Shown here one piece after another: positions 8,532 through 17,938 of a stretch of 64,000 nucleotides of DNA. A program made the position numbers and the translations under genes. Origin of the DNA: Calditrichales bacterium MX18-03 (GTDB lineage: Bacteria > Bacillota > Clostridia > Lutisporales > Lutisporaceae); the NCBI GenBank assembly GCA_021083345.1, contig JAJGRE010000002.1:620001-684000 (forward strand), given 5' to 3'. The notes under the pieces are model-generated. The model worked only from the letters and a program-made list of their open reading frames with translations, was not told the DNA's origin and ran no database searches. The stretch's first letter is position 1. The number at the start of each line of letters is the position of its first letter.

Positions 8532-8824
8532 ATGGGAGAAAGAAAAACATACAACAAAGCATACAAGGAGCAAGTGGTGCTACGAATACTATCCGGTGAT
8601 TCAACTACAAGTAAGATGGCGGACGAAGTTGGCGTCCATTACACTACTATTAAAGAATGGGTTAAAAACTACAAAAGCATGGCAACAACGCCTTTCTGGG
8701 TAGTGGCAATCTAAAACCTGAGGACGAGGAAATCCGTAGACTCCGCCGTGAGCTCGCCGATCTCAAGGAGGAGAATGACATATTAAATAAAGCCGCGGCT
8801 TACTTTGCGAAGAATCAGAAATAA
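8532..8824 (+). pseudogene. IS3-family orfA (HTH) with frameshift
   Basis: Starts MGERKTYNKAYKEQVV with an upstream GGAGGG site and encodes a transposase_8-type helix-turn-helix (MADEVGVHYTTIKEWVKNYK). Near 8680 the frame breaks. In another frame it continues HGNNAFLGSGNLKP and then a leucine-zipper-like helix (EIRRLRRELADLKEENDILN) ending NQK at 8824, as in intact OrfA proteins. A one-base change explains the break. Confidence 0.8.
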
Positions 8825-8829
8825 CAAAA

Positions 8830-9390
8830 TTCAAGTTTATTCATGAAAATCGCTTCATATTTCGGATTGCAAAGATGTGTAAGGCCTTACAAGTATCAAG
8901 AAGTGGCTATTATGCTTTCGCTTCCAGGGGTGAGAGCAAACGAACCAAGGAAAATCGTAAACTTCTAAAAACCATCAAGGAAATACATGAGAAGAGCCAT
9001 AGGATCTATGGTGCACCTCAAATAACGAAGAATCTACCCGCTGACCAAAAGGCAAGCAGAGGACGTGTCGCCAGACTCATGAAGGCAGATGGAATCAGAT
9101 CAAAAGTAACAAAGAAATACAAAGCAACAACAAATTCTAAGCATAATCTGCCGGTAGCAGAAAACATATTAAATCAAGACTTTAAAGCAGACAAGCCCAA
9201 TGAAAAATGGGTCTCAGATATAACATACATACCAACAAAAGAAGGCTGGCTATACCTAGCAGGAGTAATGGATCTATATGGGCGCGGACTGGTTGGCTGG
9301 GCTATGGATAGCCGTATGAAAACCGAGCTTGTTTCAGCTGCCCTTAAACAGGCCATCGGACGAACCGGAGCCAAAGAAGGACTATTAATG
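8830..9390 (+). pseudogene. IS3-family orfB (DDE transposase), truncated
   Basis: The frame runs from about 8830 (KFKFIHENRFIFRIAKMCKAL) through SRSGYYAF, an HTH_21 region and the start of the rve integrase core (NEKWVSDITYIPTKEGWLYL, with the first catalytic Asp). It is cut after GAKEGLL, just before the expected HSDRG motif, so the second Asp and the catalytic Glu are lost. Confidence 0.8.
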
Positions 9391-9452
9391 GTTTTTACGT
9401 CTTTTTTATTTCTTTCACTACTTTGATACATATTGTCTATACCGTTATTAAA
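9391..9452. repeat. degenerate repeat, copy 1 (with 20821-20882)
   Basis: Begins GTTTTTACGTCTTTTTTATT and matches 20821 onward at about 41 of the first 50 bases, including an almost unbroken first 20. On the minus strand both copies can be read as the end of one protein (KVVKEIKKT-stop here; KVVK-stop-IKKM-stop in the other). Each copy sits next to an IS3 remnant or its flank. AT-richness lowers certainty. Confidence 0.5.
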
Positions 9453-9469
9453 CCACACAGCAACAGCTA

Positions 9470-10864
9470 TCAAGCCCAACGGAATAAGGGCTTTTGCTTG
9501 CCCAGCATCCTTTCTGTTTCATACGCGCTAATAGGTTTACTGAACAAATAACCTTGCCCAAAATCACATTGCTCACCAACAAGAAACTTTAACTGTTTTA
9601 CAGTTTCGATGCCTTCCGCTACAACGCTCAGTCCCAATCCGTGCGCCATATTGATAATGGCTGCAACAATGGCCTTTTTACCAGAATCTCCGCACAAATC
9701 TTTCAGGAACGAGCGGTCAATTTTCAAAGTATCTATGGATATTTCTCTAAGATAGCTTAGGGATGAATATCCAGTTCCAAAATCGTCCATTGATACCCGT
9801 ATCCCGTGCTCCCTTAGCTGTTTTAGAATTATGTTTGCAGAATTTATATTTGATATGACAGAGCTTTCTGTAATCTCGAGTTCCAAGTATGTAGGCTCTA
9901 CCTCCGTCTCTTCTATAATCGATATGACTTTTTCATAGAAGTTCCGATGACGAAGCTGGCGGGCCGAAATGTTCACTGCCACTCTCATCGGCGGAGTCCC
10001 TTTATCCTGCCAGGCTTTTATTTGCATGCAGGCATTTCTGAGAACCCACTCGCCTAAACTGATTATTAAGCCTGTTTTTTCTGCCAGCGGAATGAATTTA
10101 TCTGGTCCAATAATACCTAAATCAGTGCTTTGTAATCTGATCAATGCCTCCAAACTGTCTATACACCCAGTTTTTAAGTTGATTTTTGGTTGATAGAACA
10201 GCATATACCGGTTGCTCTCAAGTGCTTGGTTCATCTCTCTGACTAACCCGGCTTCATCATATTTCCGGTGGGATGTTTTCGAAGTATAAAAACTATATGT
10301 ATTGCCCCCCTGCCTTCTTGATTCATACATGGCTATTCCTGCACTTTTTTTAATTGCATCGGTACTTTCCCCATCCTTCGGGAATTGGCTTATTCCAATG
10401 CTCACTGTAACATGCAGTTCGTAGTCTTCTATCAGAAACGGCCTTTCTATCGCAAGGATTACTGCCTTGACCAAACCCTCAATCTCTTCTGTCATACTGT
10501 ATGGACTTACAATAATGCCAAACTCGTCACCACCAGTACGGGCTAATATATAATTATCGTTCGATAGCATACTTGCCAGCACTTCGGAAACCTTTATAAT
10601 CAGCTTGTCCCCCATATCGTAGCCAAGTGTATCATTAATCTCCTTAAACTTATCGAGGTCTATAATAATTACAGCAATACCGCAATTTAGCACATTATCT
10701 TTCAATCTAAGCATTGAAAGATAATGATCAAATTTCGCCCTGTTGGGTAAGCCTGTTAGAGGATCGTAAAAAAACCTCATATCCGTGAGACAAATATCCT
10801 GATTGGACTTGTCTAACTGCTCAATCGCATGATTATCTGCAATTTCACTCAATGTCACTGTCAA
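9470..10864 (-). CDS. GGDEF-EAL cyclic-di-GMP enzyme
   Basis: 464 residues, no membrane segment. The GGDEF domain (about 30-190) has an intact ARTGGDEFG active site and DLDKFKEIND. The EAL domain (about 205-455) keeps SLEALIRLQ, EITESSVI, DDFGTGYSS and AEGIET. Both synthesis and hydrolysis of cyclic-di-GMP are therefore possible; in practice one activity usually dominates. It is the last gene of an operon with MCP, CheW and an 81-residue protein (gap 25 bases), so its activity is probably tuned by the receptor/CheW unit. The short N-terminus (about 30 residues) is not a recognised sensor. Confidence 0.9.
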   Translation of the reverse strand: MTVTLSEIADNHAIEQLDKSNQDICLTDMRFFYDPLTGLPNRAKFDHYLSMLRLKDNVLNCGIAVIIIDLDKFKEINDTLGYDMGDKLIIKVSEVLASMLSNDNYILARTGGDEFGIIVSPYSMTEEIEGLVKAVILAIERPFLIEDYELHVTVSIGISQFPKDGESTDAIKKSAGIAMYESRRQGGNTYSFYTSKTSHRKYDEAGLVREMNQALESNRYMLFYQPKINLKTGCIDSLEALIRLQSTDLGIIGPDKFIPLAEKTGLIISLGEWVLRNACMQIKAWQDKGTPPMRVAVNISARQLRHRNFYEKVISIIEETEVEPTYLELEITESSVISNINSANIILKQLREHGIRVSMDDFGTGYSSLSYLREISIDTLKIDRSFLKDLCGDSGKKAIVAAIINMAHGLGLSVVAEGIETVKQLKFLVGEQCDFGQGYLFSKPISAYETERMLGKQKPLFRWA

Positions 10865-10889
10865 CGCTATCCCCCCAACATGTCTTATA

Positions 10890-11135
10890 TTACTTATTTT
10901 TTGAGTCTACAACTCTTTGCAACGTTTCTATTCGTTTTCGTACATTCATAATTTTTTGATTAATTGCCAACTTTTTATTGTGACATTTAACCACTTGCCC
11001 TTGCTTAATTACTAATAGATAGAAATCGTCCAGCATACTGTATAGTTCAAGAGACTTGCTGATATCTTTTGCTTCTTTATGCTTATTAGCCAGATAATGA
11101 ATTATCGAGCAAGTGTTTTCGTATATGTGATTCAT
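10890..11135 (-). CDS. small helical protein of unknown function
   Basis: 81 residues, predicted almost wholly alpha-helical and soluble, with heptad-like spacing near the C-terminus (INQKIMNVRKRIETLQRVV). GAGGA lies eight bases before the ATG. It is nine bases after cheW and 25 bases before the GGDEF-EAL gene, so it is part of that operon. I do not recognise a family. A role as adaptor between CheW and the cyclic-di-GMP enzyme is a guess from position only. Confidence 0.65.
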   Translation of the reverse strand: MNHIYENTCSIIHYLANKHKEAKDISKSLELYSMLDDFYLLVIKQGQVVKCHNKKLAINQKIMNVRKRIETLQRVVDSKNK

Positions 11136-11144
11136 GATGATTCC

Positions 11145-11582
11145 TCAACTTGCACTCAGTTCAGTTGCAATCTCTTCTGCACTAAGTAGTACGAGCATCC
11201 TGCTATCTATCTTTGCAATCCCTTTGACATATTTGCTTAGAGAGCCTTGAAAGGCCTCTATGCTTGTGTTCACATTGTCTACAGGGATAGTTAATACCTC
11301 TGAAGCTTCATCCACAATAAATCCAATTTGCAGATTATTGACTGATGTTACAATAATCCTTTTTCTATCATCATGGCTGGCGCCCAAAATTCCAAATTTC
11401 TTTTTCAGACAGACTACAGGAATTATCTCCCCTCTGAGATTGATGATCCCCTCAAAATAATCCGGGGTGTCAGGCAGGCCAACCGGCTTTTTATAGGGGC
11501 CTATTTCCTTCACATTATGGATATCTATGCCATAATCTTTTTCCAGCAGCTTGAAAACTACCAGTTGAATTTCATTATTCAT
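11145..11582 (-). CDS. cheW: CheW-like coupling protein
   Basis: 145 residues, one CheW (SH3-like) domain over its whole length. Typical features are VFKLLEKDYGIDIHNVKEI at the start, the central GIINLRGEIIPVVCLKKKFG motif, and GFIVDEASEVLTI. CheW normally bridges chemoreceptors to CheA. Here it lies between an MCP gene (52 bases upstream) and a c-di-GMP enzyme gene, and no cheA is in the window, so it may couple the receptor to a CheA elsewhere or to a local partner. Confidence 0.9.
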   Translation of the reverse strand: MNNEIQLVVFKLLEKDYGIDIHNVKEIGPYKKPVGLPDTPDYFEGIINLRGEIIPVVCLKKKFGILGASHDDRKRIIVTSVNNLQIGFIVDEASEVLTIPVDNVNTSIEAFQGSLSKYVKGIAKIDSRMLVLLSAEEIATELSAS

Positions 11583-11634
11583 AAAAAACGTCCTTTCAAT
11601 GTTGTCTTTGAAGCACCGTTCTTTCTGGCTTTAG

Positions 11635-13710
11635 CTAAAGCTTGAAATCGCCAATTGTTGATTGAAGTACATCGGCAATTGTCCGAAGCTCACCAGCTGT
11701 TTTTGCCAATGTTTTTACACCGGCTGCTTGTTCTTCCAATGATGCAGCAATCTCCTCGGTAGAAGCTGCAGATTCTTGTGATACTGCAGATATTTCCTGG
11801 ATAGTTGCAATAATGCTGTCTTTGTTTACCTGCATTACCTGCATACCGGAAACTACACCCTGAATTTTATCAATGGTCTTTCTGACAGAAACAGAGATTG
11901 TGCTGAATGCATTCTCCACATCAAATACGCCGCCATTTGCGCTTTCTACAATCACTTTTGTCTTATCCATAGCTTCCTTGGTGCTGTCAATCTCGCTGCG
12001 GATTTCCCCTATGATATTGGCAATTTTTCTTGTTGAATCCTCAGTTTCCTCAGCCAGCTTCCTTATCTCTTCGGAAACAACCGCAAACCCTTTCCCCAGC
12101 TCTCCTGCTCGTGCGGCTTCTATTGCAGCATTTAGTGCCAATAGATTGGTCTGTGCCGCTATCTTCTGTATGGTTTCTACGATATTGCTAATGTTACCGG
12201 ACTTATTCGCCAATATGTCTATTTTTTTAGCTACAACCATAGCCTGCTCTGTATTAGCTTGAAATTTTCCTTGCAGTTGCTCAATGATCCTTTTACCTTG
12301 ACCATTAACATCACTTGTCTCATTAGCATAACTGCTCATTTCCTCAGAGCTCTTAGTGACGGTATTAATTTCATTTGACAAACAGTTAAGACTCTCAGAC
12401 CCTTTCTGAGCTTGTTCTGCCTGATCGTTTGAGGCCTTCGCCAGTTCATCAACTGCATTGGATATCTGTTCGATAGAACTAACCGATTCACCGGTTATGG
12501 CAGCTAAATTCTCTGCATGTTGCATTGTATCCCGTGCATTCAGGCTCAGCGTATGTACCTTTTTGCTCAAAGCATCTTTCATTTGGTTTATTGCATTAAA
12601 CATAATGCCGGTTTCATCCTTGTACTTGAATAGAAAGCGATATTTATCATCTGGAGTTAAATCCAGGTTGGCTACCTTATTTATAATTTCACTCATACAC
12701 ACGATCGGTTTTGAGATAAGCCTGCCAATAAGGTATGCAATCACTCCGGAAACGACAATGCATAATATGACGATGTAAATAAGTCCCCTTTTAGTCTTAT
12801 TGAGTTCTGCAAGTATTTCGGACTCTGGTATTGTGATTGCCAGCACGTACCCGTTTGAAAGATGGGAAAAGCCGAGCCGCTTTACTGTCCCGCCAAAGTT
12901 GATCAGTAATACATCCGTGGCCTTTTTGTCTATGCTTTCAGCCATATTTTTGTAAGCCCCACCCTGCAATGTCCTCAAGTTATCCTTTTCCGTTAGTGTC
13001 GGGTGCACGATATAATCATATTTATCATTGAGCATGAAGGCATATCCCGTCTTGTATATTTTTATCCCATTGACTGTATTCTTCAAACTATCAAAATTAA
13101 CATCACAACCTACGATGCCCACAAAAATGCCGTCTATATATACAGGTTTTGTATAAGTCATCATTTTAATATTCAGTGCAGAATATAAAAATGGGTCTGT
13201 CCATAACCCCTTCTTTGCAATAATCGTGTTATAGAACCATCCCATATCATCCGCGGCTGGATTATACGCATCCATCGCGAGCATCACTTGTCTTTCAAAA
13301 TTACGGTCACCTTTTGTATCTGCAAAGTAAATATCATATGCTTTGTTTATCAGCTCAGGATTAAAGAAAATGTAAGCGCTCATAGCACCGTTTGCTGCCT
13401 CTGCATAGTCCCGTACGATTCCTGCCAGTTGCTTATCGTATTCTTCAAAGTACCTCGGGTTGCCTTTTAACTGTTCTAAACTGAAGGTATTTGCAACTAC
13501 AGTTGACAGCCCGTCTACTTTACTTTCAATGTCACCTATTAGATAGCTCATATCTTTTGTATAGCTTTCTGTCAGGTACAGAAGTTTTTCATTTGACTCC
13601 TTGTCGACAATGTCATTACATTTCAATATACTGACACTGCCGATGATTGAAGCAATTGCTACCGAGCATGCAATGATGGTTAGTATGATTTTTGTGCTGA
13701 TCCTTTTCAT
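11635..13710 (-). CDS. methyl-accepting chemotaxis protein with dCache sensor
   Basis: 691 residues: membrane segment (about 8-28), extracytoplasmic double-Cache sensor (about 35-300; [18 protein letters not shown] and [18 protein letters not shown] are typical), second membrane segment (about 309-330), HAMP (about 333-385) and MCP signalling domain (about 430-690) with [20 protein letters not shown] at the hairpin. dCache receptors often bind amino acids or organic acids; the ligand is not evident. First gene of the MCP-CheW-81 aa-GGDEF/EAL operon. The ATG follows an AAGGGAGG site. Confidence 0.9.
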   Translation of the reverse strand: MKRISTKIILTIIACSVAIASIIGSVSILKCNDIVDKESNEKLLYLTESYTKDMSYLIGDIESKVDGLSTVVANTFSLEQLKGNPRYFEEYDKQLAGIVRDYAEAANGAMSAYIFFNPELINKAYDIYFADTKGDRNFERQVMLAMDAYNPAADDMGWFYNTIIAKKGLWTDPFLYSALNIKMMTYTKPVYIDGIFVGIVGCDVNFDSLKNTVNGIKIYKTGYAFMLNDKYDYIVHPTLTEKDNLRTLQGGAYKNMAESIDKKATDVLLINFGGTVKRLGFSHLSNGYVLAITIPESEILAELNKTKRGLIYIVILCIVVSGVIAYLIGRLISKPIVCMSEIINKVANLDLTPDDKYRFLFKYKDETGIMFNAINQMKDALSKKVHTLSLNARDTMQHAENLAAITGESVSSIEQISNAVDELAKASNDQAEQAQKGSESLNCLSNEINTVTKSSEEMSSYANETSDVNGQGKRIIEQLQGKFQANTEQAMVVAKKIDILANKSGNISNIVETIQKIAAQTNLLALNAAIEAARAGELGKGFAVVSEEIRKLAEETEDSTRKIANIIGEIRSEIDSTKEAMDKTKVIVESANGGVFDVENAFSTISVSVRKTIDKIQGVVSGMQVMQVNKDSIIATIQEISAVSQESAASTEEIAASLEEQAAGVKTLAKTAGELRTIADVLQSTIGDFKL

Positions 13711-13875
13711 ATGAATCCTCCCTTTTTATGTGTTTTTCAAAAATTGTGAGTACAACCTATTACGTCACTTCTGTTGTTGTTTTTTGTTATAGTTCGTTGG
13801 ATTTTGTACTATAAAAAAATATTAGCAACATTACAAAAAAAATGTAAGTGGCCGAAAGAACAGTTATTATGCCTG

Positions 13876-13907
13876 AAAAAAAACAAGGTGTACTTATGTA
13901 CACCTTG
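13876..13907 (-). terminator. intrinsic terminator after the LuxR/MalT-like gene
   Basis: CAAGGTGTAC and GTACACCTTG form a perfect 10-bp stem with a four-base loop, followed on the minus strand by eight T. It starts six bases after the stop of the gene at 13913. Confidence 0.85.
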
Positions 13908-13912
13908 CTCGA

Positions 13913-16711
13913 TTATCCTTGTTTGTGCTTCCGGACCACATCCAGCTTCTTTACAGCTGCAATGGCTTTAGCCCTGCTCTTTACGTTTAGCTTTACAAGT
14001 ATATTCTTGGTATGCTTCTTTACTGTACTTAACGATATAAAAAGCTTTTCCGATATCTCCACATTACTTGAGCCCTCCAATATGCACGCAAGGACTTCTT
14101 GTTCCCTAGGCGAAAAAATGACGTTGTCGAAGCCGTCAACACCCTCTGCTGTTTCCTTAATTGTGGTATTATTAAAGGCTGTCAAAAGCTTGCGGCAATA
14201 TCTTCTAAGGGCATCCCATTGCGGTGCCTCCTCAAGACTTTTTAAGACATGGTCTATTAAATCTCCTGCATTCTTTCCATAGTCAATCAATGTTCGGAAA
14301 TACCCATATTGCTCTGCAAGTTTTATCGCTTCTCCTGCATGTTTTACCGCTTGCTTTTTATTGTCTGAATGCTTTGAGACAACTGCTGATAGCATCAGGA
14401 TTCTGATTATGCTCCATTGCCTTCTCTCGTTTCTTGCTACCAATAATAGTTTCTCCAGTATTAATGAGGCATCCGAATATGCTTTGTCAAAAATACTGAG
14501 TTCAGCGCATGCTATATATTGATCCTCATTGTCAAAAACCAACGCCTCAATATCGCAAAAGTTGTACTTGTCCATGAATTGCCTGACCAGGCTTATTTCT
14601 TCAACATGTAGCAGCAGCCTTACAATATCGGAAATATACTGTTTTAATATAAACTCCAGCTGAGGACTGCAGACCATTCTATCAATTTCCTTGATAAGAG
14701 CAACGGTATCATGGGCTTTCCCTTGAACCGCATATATTTTTGCCAACAATATGTAGCTTTGAAGCAGCTTTATGGAATCATTTCGGGCTTTGCTAAGACT
14801 CATGCTTTTCTCTGCATATTTATAAGCTTTTTCGGTTTCGTTCAACTCATAGTAGATTGTACTGATTCCAAGATAGATCATATTTACGCTTGGGTAGAGC
14901 AGGCTTTCATCCTGTTGCAGAATGTTTATGGTATTTTCATATAACCCCAAGGCCAAATTAAGCTTGCCTTGATTGTAGTAAGCTTGTGCTGTCTTATGGG
15001 TGACAGTCAATCTGACAAAAAGATTCTCGGATTTATCCGCATAATAAAATGCTGTCTCAAAATTCTCCAGTGCCTGATCGAAATTGCCTTCCAAAGCCAT
15101 AAGATTGCCTAAGTTGCTGTAAACGATTGCTCTCAGCAATAGCCCAAGAAAATCATCGTTCATTATGGTACTTAAAGCTTTTTCCGCATTCACCTTGACC
15201 AACTGCTTGTCGATTGATGATCCGTACAGCGCCGCTATAGACTTGATTCCATAAATCAAAGCTCTATGACTATTGAAGAAATCTGAATCTAAATCGATGC
15301 CCCTTTTTTTTAGATAGCTCTGTTCCTCATCAAGCTTCCCCGACAAAGCCAAAGCAACCGCATAATAAATGCAGATTCTTGGCTTTGATTCAATCAAATT
15401 GTTTGGTAACGTTTCCGTGATGTGGATAATTTTTTGGAACTCACCCCTTACAGCAATTTTTCCGACATATATTTCAATGAGCCTGGCACTATTATTGTGA
15501 TCACCTGCTTTGATTGAAAAATCAATTGCCTCCTGGAAGTAGCCATATTCTTCATACCATCTGCTTGCCCTTATATATATTTCTTCTACCTCATTATGAT
15601 AGTATTTATGCAATCGGTTGTTCAGAAATTCTAAGAATAAATGATGATATCTGAGATAGCACCTGTTCTCATCCAATACTACAATGAACAAATTCTTTTC
15701 AATAAGACATTCTAAAACCTCTTGAGCATAGTCAATGTCCAATATGAAGTTGCATATTGAACTGTTCAAAACCGGCAATACTGAGGTTTTATACAGAAAC
15801 TCCTTAATGTTTGCAGGTATTTGATTGATAATCTCTTCAGACAGATACTCAAGCATGTATTCATTGCAGCAATTTGATTTGAAAATTAAGCTCCTATAAT
15901 CATTACTCTTAGCAATTGAGACTGCGATGATTCTAAGTGCTGCGATCCACCCTTCAGCTAAATTTTCTATGCAATGAACTTCATCCTCAGACAAGTTTAA
16001 ATCTAGCAGCTTTGTAAGCAGCTCAGATATTTCCATTGAGTTAAACCGGAGTTCATCCACTTTAAGCTCAAGTATCTCATCCCTTACTCTCAATCGTGAA
16101 AGAGCCAGTTCCGGTTTAGTTCTAGTGACCATAACAACATGCATATTTGCAGGTAAATTCGATAAGAAGTATGCCATGCTTTTATTGAGATTATAATCGC
16201 TTATCAGATGATAATCATCCAGTATAAGCACAAGCTCCTGGTTCAGCCTGTTTAAAGTATTAATCAGATAATTTGAAACGTTTTCAATGCTATATTGATT
16301 ATCATTTTCCAATGCTGAAATGACATGCCATGCATTGTGTCCCAAATGCATTTTTAAAGAAAGCACAATATAAAACCAAAAAGTACTTGCCCGATTATCC
16401 GTTTCAGATAGCGAAATCCATGAAATATTGACATCCCGGCACTTTTCAACTGCCCATTTGCTTATTAAGGTAGTTTTGCCAAACCCCGCAGGAGCAGATA
16501 TCACCGTCAGCTTTTTTTTCAATATTTCATCCAGCTTTTGCAACAGCTTCGGACGGCCTACCAGCTTATGCGGCGGACTCGGTATCAACAGCTTTGTCTC
16601 TGCATAATTCATGATCAAATAACTGGAATCCTGAAACTTCTTCAAATTCTCAATGGATTCCCTTTCAAAGCTTACAGCACTATGCGCTTCTCGCTCTAAT
16701 AACCCTTTCAT
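13913..16711 (-). CDS. MalT-like LuxR-family transcription activator
   Basis: 932 residues with the layout of large ATP-dependent LuxR (LAL/MalT) regulators: N-terminal STAND ATPase with Walker A SAPAGFGKTT near residue 75 and Walker B LVLILDDYHLI near 165; a long middle of TPR-like helical repeats (about 380-800); and a C-terminal LuxR HTH (SPREQEVLACILEGSSNVEI ... LFISLSTVKKHTKNILVKL). The ATG has GGGAG nine bases upstream. It ends with its own terminator 200 bases before the MCP operon on the same strand. MalT relatives are switched on by a small effector; neither effector nor target can be read here. Confidence 0.88.
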   Translation of the reverse strand: MKGLLEREAHSAVSFERESIENLKKFQDSSYLIMNYAETKLLIPSPPHKLVGRPKLLQKLDEILKKKLTVISAPAGFGKTTLISKWAVEKCRDVNISWISLSETDNRASTFWFYIVLSLKMHLGHNAWHVISALENDNQYSIENVSNYLINTLNRLNQELVLILDDYHLISDYNLNKSMAYFLSNLPANMHVVMVTRTKPELALSRLRVRDEILELKVDELRFNSMEISELLTKLLDLNLSEDEVHCIENLAEGWIAALRIIAVSIAKSNDYRSLIFKSNCCNEYMLEYLSEEIINQIPANIKEFLYKTSVLPVLNSSICNFILDIDYAQEVLECLIEKNLFIVVLDENRCYLRYHHLFLEFLNNRLHKYYHNEVEEIYIRASRWYEEYGYFQEAIDFSIKAGDHNNSARLIEIYVGKIAVRGEFQKIIHITETLPNNLIESKPRICIYYAVALALSGKLDEEQSYLKKRGIDLDSDFFNSHRALIYGIKSIAALYGSSIDKQLVKVNAEKALSTIMNDDFLGLLLRAIVYSNLGNLMALEGNFDQALENFETAFYYADKSENLFVRLTVTHKTAQAYYNQGKLNLALGLYENTINILQQDESLLYPSVNMIYLGISTIYYELNETEKAYKYAEKSMSLSKARNDSIKLLQSYILLAKIYAVQGKAHDTVALIKEIDRMVCSPQLEFILKQYISDIVRLLLHVEEISLVRQFMDKYNFCDIEALVFDNEDQYIACAELSIFDKAYSDASLILEKLLLVARNERRQWSIIRILMLSAVVSKHSDNKKQAVKHAGEAIKLAEQYGYFRTLIDYGKNAGDLIDHVLKSLEEAPQWDALRRYCRKLLTAFNNTTIKETAEGVDGFDNVIFSPREQEVLACILEGSSNVEISEKLFISLSTVKKHTKNILVKLNVKSRAKAIAAVKKLDVVRKHKQG

Positions 16712-16959
16712 CTCATATCTCCCGAAAACATTGAATTAAACTCTACACTTTCAACAGTTCCCTGACTTCTTGTTCATTTCTGGATACCAGTTCATCATAC
16801 AATCCATATTTGGATAAAAATGCTATATGTACTATATTTGATAATAGCATATTCCTTTATACATATGCAACGAGTGCTTCACATCTTCTCCCGATAACTA
16901 TACTTTTGGACACTGGTAGTAAAACACGAGTTCTGGTATAATTCGACATGCTATATTAG
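16712..16959. other. gene-free stretch
   Basis: No coding frame or RNA motif seen. The minus strand holds the upstream region of the LuxR-like gene. On the plus strand TGGTATAAT (16934-16942) resembles an extended -10 box in front of the chemoreceptor remnant. Confidence 0.4.
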
Positions 16960-17189
16960 ATTATTCTTATTCAAAGGATATAGAGGAAATCCACTCAGTT
17001 AAGGACGAGATTCTTAAAGCGATTGAGAATATCTCTGTGATAGCAGATACAGCGTCCGCATCTACGCAGCAGGTCAGTGCATCGGCTGAAGAGCAGTCTG
17101 CAACCATCGAAGAGGTTACCAACGCTATGAGGGGACTGAATAATACCATCATAGAACTGGCATGCACAGCAAAGGCTTTTAACTTATAG
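16960..17189 (+). pseudogene. chemoreceptor C-terminal remnant
   Basis: An open stretch without start codon encodes the end of an MCP signalling domain: KDEILKAIENISVIAD, then STQQVSASAEEQSATIEEV, TNAMRGLNNTI and a final KAFNL before the stop at 17189. The rest of the receptor, including membrane and hairpin regions, is missing. It is followed by the decayed HD-GYP gene, so a former MCP/c-di-GMP gene pair has been lost. Confidence 0.8.
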
Positions 17190-17301
17190 TCGCTGTTTAC
17201 CGTTCTTATATTCTTATCATCTTCAACAGGTATGCGGCGGTATATCTGCTGAACTTTTTGGATCAGGCAGTGCTTAATCAAGATACAACTTAGGAGGAAA
17301 A

Positions 17302-17895
17302 AATGAGACTTGTTGATGTTAGAACCCTAAAAAACAATGAAATCACCAGCATTCCAGTAATGACTATGGACGGAAGGACTCTCCTGCCTATGGGTGCAAA
17401 ACTTACATAGAAGGTTACTGAACGTTTGATGCTGCACGGAATATTCTCTGTATATATTGATGATGATTTCTCTGATGATATACAGTCCATGCGGCTTATG
17501 GATCACAAAGTAAAGTTCTCGGCAATAAATACTATCAGCAAAGCATCCATCGGTATGCCGATTATTTTGTTCAATAATTTCGCAGTTCTGGATCAGCGTT
17601 GCATTCATGCAATGAACGTATGTGTCATAAGCATCGTGCTTGCTGCATTCAGGGGCGTTCCTGCATGATATCAAACTCAAACGCTTTGAGGATGACAGTT
17701 CCAGTGAGCATGTCACTTCGGCATTGGACTACCGTAGGCATTGTCCTGAATAATGGCGAATCCGGCGTTGTAGTAGGCCAAAACCCGAAGCTGCCTACTC
17801 GACCTATCGTCAGGATATCCGACCATGACAACAGAATCCGAGAATATGATTTATAAAACGAACTGACCTTGTTCATCGACAAGGTAGAAATCTAG
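17302..17895 (+). pseudogene. decayed HD-GYP cyclic-di-GMP phosphodiesterase
   Basis: A good ribosome site (AGGAGG) precedes ATG-RLVDVRTLKNN, the usual N-terminus of stand-alone HD-GYP proteins (VMTMDGRTLLPMGAKLT). An in-frame TAG at 17408 follows. The frame resumes (KVTERLMLHGIFSVYIDDDF), later shifts, keeps a damaged HD motif (FLHDI-KLK, missing Gly), has a large internal deletion, and ends with GESGVVVGQNPKLPTRPIVR and a further in-frame stop before 17895. Several independent lesions make it non-functional. Confidence 0.8.
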
Positions 17896-17938
17896 TTGTG
17901 CTTGATAGAGACCGACTCATTAATCATGGGGGTTAATT

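Larger units (their letters stand above)
8468..9390 (+). mobile_element. decayed, truncated IS3-family element
   Basis: The left part of an IS3/IS150-like element: a terminal region beginning near TGACCTTGCTCCAG, then orfA with a frameshift and orfB cut off in the middle. The right end is missing; at 9390 the sequence changes to a 60-base segment also found at 20821 next to the second IS3 remnant. The exact left end is uncertain because the right inverted repeat is absent. The element cannot move on its own. Confidence 0.8.
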
